Of a DNA stretch of 64,000 bases, positions 58,952-64,000 are shown in pieces. A program made the position numbers and the translations under genes. The stretch lies in assembly GCF_014836715.1 (NCBI RefSeq), contig NZ_JACSQI010000006.1, forward strand, positions 186,001 through 250,000, read 5' to 3'. How positions within the stretch are numbered: position 1 is the stretch's first letter; each line of letters begins with the position of its first letter. Source of the DNA: Escherichia whittamii (GTDB lineage Bacteria; Pseudomonadota; Gammaproteobacteria; Enterobacterales; Enterobacteriaceae). Below the pieces are notes generated by a model. That model worked only from the letters and a program-made list of their open reading frames with translations. It did no database searches and was not told where the DNA came from.

Positions 58952-59944
58952 ATGAAAACCGCTTACATTGCCAAACAACGTCAAATTAGCTTCGTGAAAT
59001 CTCACTTTTCTCGTCAACTGGAAGAACGCTTAGGGCTGATTGAAGTCCAGGCGCCTATTCTTAGCCGTGTGGGGGATGGCACGCAGGATAACTTGTCGGG
59101 CTGTGAAAAAGCGGTACAGGTAAAAGTGAAAGCTCTGCCTGATGCCCAGTTCGAAGTGGTTCATTCACTGGCGAAGTGGAAACGTCAGACATTAGGGCAA
59201 CACGACTTCAGCGTGGGCGAAGGGCTGTACACGCACATGAAAGCCCTTCGCCCCGATGAAGACCGTCTTTCCCCGCTTCACTCGGTCTATGTTGACCAGT
59301 GGGACTGGGAACGCGTAATGGGCGACGGTGAGCGTCAATTCTCCACTCTGAAAAGCACAGTAGAGGCGATCTGGGCGGGAATTAAAGCAACCGAAGCAGC
59401 TGTTAGCGAAGAGTTTGGTCTGGCACCGTTCCTGCCGGATCAGATCCACTTCGTACACAGCCAGGAATTACTGTCTCGTTATCCGGATCTCGACGCCAAA
59501 GGGCGTGAGCGGGCGATTGCGAAAGATCTTGGCGCGGTATTCCTCGTCGGGATTGGCGGCAAGTTGAGCGATGGTCATCGTCACGACGTGCGCGCACCGG
59601 ATTATGATGACTGGAGCACTCCGTCAGAGCTGGGTCATGCAGGGCTGAACGGCGATATTCTGGTGTGGAACCCGGTGCTGGAAGATGCGTTTGAACTTTC
59701 TTCCATGGGGATCCGTGTGGATGCCGACACGCTGAAGCATCAACTGGCGCTGACCGGGGATGAAGATCGTCTGCAGCTGGAGTGGCATCAGGCGCTGCTG
59801 CGTGGTGAAATGCCGCAGACCATCGGCGGCGGTATCGGCCAGTCTCGTTTGACCATGCTGCTGCTGCAACTGCCACATATCGGCCAGGTTCAGTGCGGTG
59901 TATGGCCAGCAGCTGTTCGCGAGAGCGTCCCTTCCCTGCTGTAA
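58952..59944 (+). CDS. asnA: Asparagine synthetase A (ammonia-dependent)
   Basis: A 330-residue enzyme that makes asparagine from aspartate, ammonia and ATP. It is related to class II aminoacyl-tRNA synthetases; the C-terminal [15 protein letters not shown] resembles class II motif 3. The start [16 protein letters not shown] has CAGGAG 9 bases upstream. It is divergent from asnC, its activator. The 3' end is 4 bp from the convergent viaA. Confidence 0.98.
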   Translation: MKTAYIAKQRQISFVKSHFSRQLEERLGLIEVQAPILSRVGDGTQDNLSGCEKAVQVKVKALPDAQFEVVHSLAKWKRQTLGQHDFSVGEGLYTHMKALRPDEDRLSPLHSVYVDQWDWERVMGDGERQFSTLKSTVEAIWAGIKATEAAVSEEFGLAPFLPDQIHFVHSQELLSRYPDLDAKGRERAIAKDLGAVFLVGIGGKLSDGHRHDVRAPDYDDWSTPSELGHAGLNGDILVWNPVLEDAFELSSMGIRVDADTLKHQLALTGDEDRLQLEWHQALLRGEMPQTIGGGIGQSRLTMLLLQLPHIGQVQCGVWPAAVRESVPSLL

Positions 59945-59948
59945 TTGT

Positions 59949-61400
59949 CTATCGCCGCCAGCGTCTGAGCAGGCGGCTTCGCATCCCGGTATCAAAGCGC
60001 CAGATATGATCGAAAATGCGCATGATGCCGGGTTTGCCGTGTGCCGACATCGCCACGGCATGAAAGCGATGCTGATGTACCCGCTGCAACTCTTTCACTT
60101 TACTTGTCACGTCGTCAGGCAACCGCTGGGCGATAAAATCAGAAATCACCACCGCATCGGCGTCAAACCATTCCCGACTTTGCAAGCGTTCCATAATGGC
60201 GCGAAAACAACTGGCAAGATCGGTGCCGCCACGAAACTGCTGACTTAAAAAGCGGATCGCTTGTTCAATACCTTGCGGGCCTGAAAGCTCGTAACGGACG
60301 ATCTCGGTGGAAAATAACATAATATAGCAGCGTCGATTTTCAGCGAGGGCTATGCGCATTAATGCCAGGCAGAACGCTTTCGCACACTGTTCATTAAAAC
60401 CGCCCATTGATCCGGAAGTATCCACGCAGACAATAAACGGCCCGCGCGGCTGTTCGTCGTAATCTTTATGCACCACCGGACGCTCGATCACTTTTTCACG
60501 CCACGCTTCACCGTGCAGACGATAGGTGAGCAACTGTTTTTCCACCAGCCGACGATAAAATTCATATTCCAGTTCAGTGATGCCCAGCGTCGCCAGTTCC
60601 GGCGGCAGAAGGCGTAAAATATCATCGCTTTGTTGCAGGCCATCAACCTGCTCAGGAACGGTTGCCGGTTCGCGCACCATGGTGCGGAAGGTTTCCATCT
60701 GTGCATCGTTGCGGGGTATTGATTTGGCCTCCCGCGAACGTCCCAGCTGTTCCGCCAGGCGTTTCAGTTCTGGCTGTTCGTTAAGAAATTCACCGTATTT
60801 TACAATCAACTGATAGTCGCCGCGTTTAAGCTGACCGGCGCTCATATCCCACAGACGACCGGCTGCGGTGTTGTTTTCTGCCAGAATCGGTTCTAGTTGC
60901 CCACTTAGCGTCATGCGTTCCTGAACTTCGCTCAACAGTTGTTCGCGTTCTTCTTCTAATAACTGTTGATTTAACGTCGTTGCTTGCACGATCAGACTTA
61001 AGCGCCAACGCTGGAGAAAAAGCGTGTGCAATGACGGAGTGATAGTGCTGTTAGCATCAACCAGCTGTCGGGCTTGTTCGCCCCACGGAGAATTTAGACG
61101 ATGCAGTAAGTCCAGAATCTGCGGTAGCTGCACAATAAACTGCGGCGTGGAGAGAAGCTGGCTTTGCTGGTAGCACATGACCTCTTCAGTGAGTTCTGGC
61201 GGGACACGCGCATCTTTCAGACGGCTACGCAGCACCTCACGCCAGCGGGGAATATCATCCGTGATTGCAGTCTTGAGGCGCGGGAATTTTTCAAAGAAGA
61301 TCGCCAGTTGCGGTGATGCCAACAGCGCGATGATCATTTCTTCGATCAACCCCTCTTCGCTGACGGCCAGCATTACATTAAGCGTATCCAGAGTTAGCAT
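59949..61400 (-). CDS. viaA: ViaA, von Willebrand factor A partner of RavA
   Basis: A 483-residue protein with a C-terminal VWA domain (about residues 320-483) containing the metal-ion-dependent adhesion motif [10 protein letters not shown]. It binds the AAA+ ATPase RavA and stimulates it. The pair is linked to respiratory complexes and aminoglycoside uptake in E. coli. The ATG overlaps ravA by 7 bp, so the two are coupled. Confidence 0.96.
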   Translation of the reverse strand: MLTLDTLNVMLAVSEEGLIEEMIIALLASPQLAIFFEKFPRLKTAITDDIPRWREVLRSRLKDARVPPELTEEVMCYQQSQLLSTPQFIVQLPQILDLLHRLNSPWGEQARQLVDANSTITPSLHTLFLQRWRLSLIVQATTLNQQLLEEEREQLLSEVQERMTLSGQLEPILAENNTAAGRLWDMSAGQLKRGDYQLIVKYGEFLNEQPELKRLAEQLGRSREAKSIPRNDAQMETFRTMVREPATVPEQVDGLQQSDDILRLLPPELATLGITELEYEFYRRLVEKQLLTYRLHGEAWREKVIERPVVHKDYDEQPRGPFIVCVDTSGSMGGFNEQCAKAFCLALMRIALAENRRCYIMLFSTEIVRYELSGPQGIEQAIRFLSQQFRGGTDLASCFRAIMERLQSREWFDADAVVISDFIAQRLPDDVTSKVKELQRVHQHRFHAVAMSAHGKPGIMRIFDHIWRFDTGMRSRLLRRWRR

Positions 61401-62890
61401 TGTTGCGCCTGGCGAATCTGGGCGCCGACATCCTGTAGGCTGGCTTCAATACGACCTAACCAGTCGCCAGGGATAAACAGACATTTTTGCTGTTCGCTAA
61501 ATAAAACGTGTTGCTTACGCCAGTCGCTTTCAAGCTCTTCCAGTTGTTGTTTTATTTCGCCAGGCAGACCTTCCGTCGATGTGCCGGGCAGCGCCAGAGT
61601 TGCCCCCTGCAAACTCACATCGCGTACAACAAGATGTTGGGCGCTATCAACTTCTAAATTCAGCTTCTGGGCAAAACCGATACCGTTCAGTTTGCCGCGA
61701 ATTTCACCGCCTTTGTTCAACCACTGTTCCAGTGCACTGCGCTCAAAGGAAATATGAACCACTTCTATGTCATGCAGTTTTAATGGTTTTTGCAGCAGCA
61801 ACGTCAGCGTGGACGCGGTAACGTCGGCTGGAAGTTGGTATTGCGGACGACGGGTGAACATGCCGCCCTGACGAATCACCGTGAAGGCCGTTTTATCGCT
61901 TTGCTGTTGCTGGAGTTGCAGGCGAAGCTGCACAATCGCGCTCAGGCGCGTCAACATACTTTGCTGTTGCCAGGCGTGACCGGTCATCAATACGTCTATC
62001 TGTTGTTGAATCAAATTCAGGCTTTGTGCGTCATACCACAGGCAATCTTTCAGCAAGATAAGATCAACCGGGGCTACTGACTCACGACCACTAAAAAAGG
62101 CGCAGGCTTGTAATAAACGGATCGCTTTTTTCCAGCGACGATCGGAGACGTAAGGCGCATCCGGTAGTTTATCCAGTTGCTGGCGAAGCGTAAAAATCAG
62201 CTCAAATACATGATCGGGTAGCGTAATTTCACCAATCTCTTTCTGCCAGCGTTCATATTCTTCATCTGTGACCTGCAAGGCGGCAGGAACCGGATTGTTA
62301 TTTTCATCTTGTTGATTGGTCAGCATGGAGCGGAAATTCGCTTTATCCTGCACTTTATCTAACCACAGACGAATCAGCATTCGGTCATATAATGCTTCCA
62401 GGCTGCTGTCTGCTTCTGGCAATTCGTTGGAGGCCGCCACCAGCAAGCGCATCGGGATTTTTTCGACATGGGCGCCGTTACGGAATTGACGTTCGTTAAT
62501 GGCGGTTAGCAAGGTATTAAGAATCGCAGGGCCAGCTTTCCAGATTTCATCCAGAAAGACGATTTCTGCTTCCGGCAGGTAACCGCTGGTTAAGCGTTCA
62601 TAGCGTCCCTCATCTTTTAACGCCTGAATGGAAAGGGGGCCAAAAACTTCTTCCGGGGTGGAGAAGCGGGTCATCAGATATTCAAAATCGCGCGCATTCT
62701 GAAAGGCGAATTTTAAGCGTCGGGCAATCAAACTTTTAGCAATACCTGGTGGGCCAAGCAGGAACACGCTTTCACCACTTAATGCCGCTAACAAACAAAG
62801 GCGGATGGCGTGACTACGCTCATAAAGCCCCTTTTCCAGCGAACTGCTTAGACGGGAAATTCTTTCCGCTAATAAGTGAGGGTGAGCCAT
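61394..62890 (-). CDS. ravA: RavA, MoxR-family AAA+ ATPase
   Basis: A 498-residue AAA+ protein of the MoxR branch. Walker A GPPGIAKS lies near residue 46 and Walker [10 protein letters not shown] near 110. A triple-helical LARA region binds the lysine decarboxylase CadA/LdcI. The start is ATG 62890 ([14 protein letters not shown]); an ATG 24 bases earlier adds MTKGCHFI, which E. coli RavA lacks. Several residues differ from K-12 (for example [15 protein letters not shown]), more than in the neighbouring core genes. Confidence 0.96.
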   Translation of the reverse strand: MAHPHLLAERISRLSSSLEKGLYERSHAIRLCLLAALSGESVFLLGPPGIAKSLIARRLKFAFQNARDFEYLMTRFSTPEEVFGPLSIQALKDEGRYERLTSGYLPEAEIVFLDEIWKAGPAILNTLLTAINERQFRNGAHVEKIPMRLLVAASNELPEADSSLEALYDRMLIRLWLDKVQDKANFRSMLTNQQDENNNPVPAALQVTDEEYERWQKEIGEITLPDHVFELIFTLRQQLDKLPDAPYVSDRRWKKAIRLLQACAFFSGRESVAPVDLILLKDCLWYDAQSLNLIQQQIDVLMTGHAWQQQSMLTRLSAIVQLRLQLQQQQSDKTAFTVIRQGGMFTRRPQYQLPADVTASTLTLLLQKPLKLHDIEVVHISFERSALEQWLNKGGEIRGKLNGIGFAQKLNLEVDSAQHLVVRDVSLQGATLALPGTSTEGLPGEIKQQLEELESDWRKQHVLFSEQQKCLFIPGDWLGRIEASLQDVGAQIRQAQQC

Positions 62891-63112
62891 AATGAAGTGG
62901 CATCCTTTCGTCAAAAGTTCTGCGTAAACTGCGAGTATAGACGTTTCTTGCTGGTGGCAAAAATAGTCTCAAAGGACGGCTATTTTTCTTTGAGCCAGGT
63001 TAATGTGGCCGCATTTAGGAGTACGATTTTGCCGTTAATCGTGCATACTGAACGCTTTTTTGTGGGCCAAGGGACTACGCACACATTTCATATTTCAACG
63101 AAAGACTAGTCT
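62891..63112. other. ravA-kup divergent intergenic region
   Basis: About 220 bp holding the two divergent promoters. No repeat or open frame of note. Confidence 0.5.
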
Positions 63113-64000
63113 ATGAGCACTGATAATAAGCAATCGTTGCCCGCGATTACCCTCGCGGCGATTGGAGTTGTCTACGGCGATATTGGTACCAGCCCGTTAT
63201 ATACGCTTCGTGAATGTTTGTCTGGCCAGTTTGGTTTTGGCGTTGAACGCGATGCCGTGTTTGGCTTTCTATCGCTGATTTTCTGGCTGTTAATCTTTGT
63301 GGTTTCCATCAAATATCTTACCTTCGTGATGCGCGCGGATAACGCCGGAGAAGGGGGGATTCTGACGTTGATGTCGCTTGCCGGGCGTAATACGTCGGCT
63401 CGAACGACCTCAATGTTAGTGATTATGGGGCTGATCGGCGGCAGCTTTTTCTATGGCGAAGTCGTCATAACACCCGCCATTTCGGTGATGTCTGCCATCG
63501 AAGGTTTGGAAATCGTCGCCCCGCAACTGGATACCTGGATAGTTCCCCTCTCAATAATTGTTCTCACGTTACTGTTTATGATTCAAAAACATGGCACTGC
63601 TATGGTTGGTAAGCTGTTTGCGCCAATCATGCTGACCTGGTTTTTGATTCTGGCAGGGCTGGGGTTACGTAGCATTATTGCTAACCCGGAAGTGCTGCAT
63701 GCGCTGAATCCGATGTGGGCGGTGCATTTCTTCCTTGAATATAAAACCGTTTCCTTTATTGCATTAGGGGCGGTGGTGCTGTCGATTACCGGTGTCGAGG
63801 CGCTGTATGCCGATATGGGGCATTTTGGTAAGTTCCCGATTCGTCTGGCGTGGTTCACTGTCGTATTGCCGTCTTTGACCCTTAACTACTTTGGTCAGGG
63901 AGCATTGCTGCTAAAGAATCCGGAAGCGATTAAGAACCCGTTTTTCCTGTTGGCTCCGGACTGGGCGCTGATCCCGCTGCTGATAATCGCCGCACTGGCG
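63113..64000 (+). CDS. kup: Kup, low-affinity potassium transporter (3' end outside window)
   Basis: Exactly 296 codons are visible, from the ATG at 63113 ([20 protein letters not shown]); the E. coli protein has about 622. It is a KUP/HAK/KT family proton-linked potassium importer. The signature [17 protein letters not shown] lies at residues 18-34, followed by [13 protein letters not shown] near 79 and [18 protein letters not shown] near 110. About seven membrane segments are visible. The gene is divergent from ravA. Confidence 0.96.

Overview
The window is enterobacterial chromosome, almost certainly genus Escherichia. Nearly every protein matches its E. coli K-12 counterpart over full length as far as I can recall it, and gene order follows the K-12 segment from yidE through gyrB-recF-dnaN-dnaA, tna, pst, glm, atp and oriC to kup. 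Scattered differences (the DnaA linker, RavA, TnaA, the tnaC stop codon) suggest either a lineage distant from K-12 within E. coli or one of the cryptic Escherichia clades. I cannot assign the clade by eye. Comparisons with K-12 are from memory and no search was run.

Layout. 1-4.5 kb: yidE (cut by the window edge), the heat-shock operon ibpAB with RNA thermometers and a sigma-32 promoter, yidQ and yidR. 4.5-9.2 kb: cbrA, then a decayed D-galactonate (dgo) operon in which dgoR, dgoD and dgoT are intact but dgoK and dgoA survive only as about 200 bp of fused relics. 9.3-12.7 kb: yidX, yidA, yidB and an AT-rich accessory patch carrying a YidX-like lipoprotein and a 35-residue membrane peptide. 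12.8-19.5 kb: the replication operon dnaA-dnaN-recF-gyrB, read leftward, with an unexpected extra gene between dnaN and recF. That gene encodes a shortened GyrB ATPase-domain paralogue with most of its ATP-site residues lost.

20.1-24 kb: rpmH-rnpA-yidD-yidC-mnmE, read rightward, for the ribosome, RNase P, membrane insertion and tRNA modification. 24.1-29.7 kb: the tryptophanase operon tnaCAB with its CRP site, then mdtL and yidZ. 29.8-33.4 kb: yieE, yieF, adeP and yieH. The K-12 genes cbrB, cbrC, yieK, yieL and the bgl operon are absent between yieH and phoU. 33.5-38.2 kb: pstSCAB-phoU with Pho boxes. 38.3-43.3 kb: a four-gene chaperone-usher fimbrial operon of long-polar-fimbria type between pstS and glmS, next to the Tn7 attachment site. 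43.6-47 kb: glmU-glmS.

47.3-54.2 kb: the complete atpIBEFHAGDC operon. 54.8-58.8 kb: rsmG, mnmG, oriC, mioC and asnC. 58.9-64 kb: asnA, the viaA-ravA pair and the 5' part of kup. Genes on both sides of oriC (mnmG reading away from it, mioC reading into it) are arranged as in K-12. The main candidates for something undescribed are the degenerate GyrB-like gene with its apparent translational-coupling chain, the lipoprotein and micropeptide pair that share an identical C-terminal heptapeptide, and the dgoKA relic.
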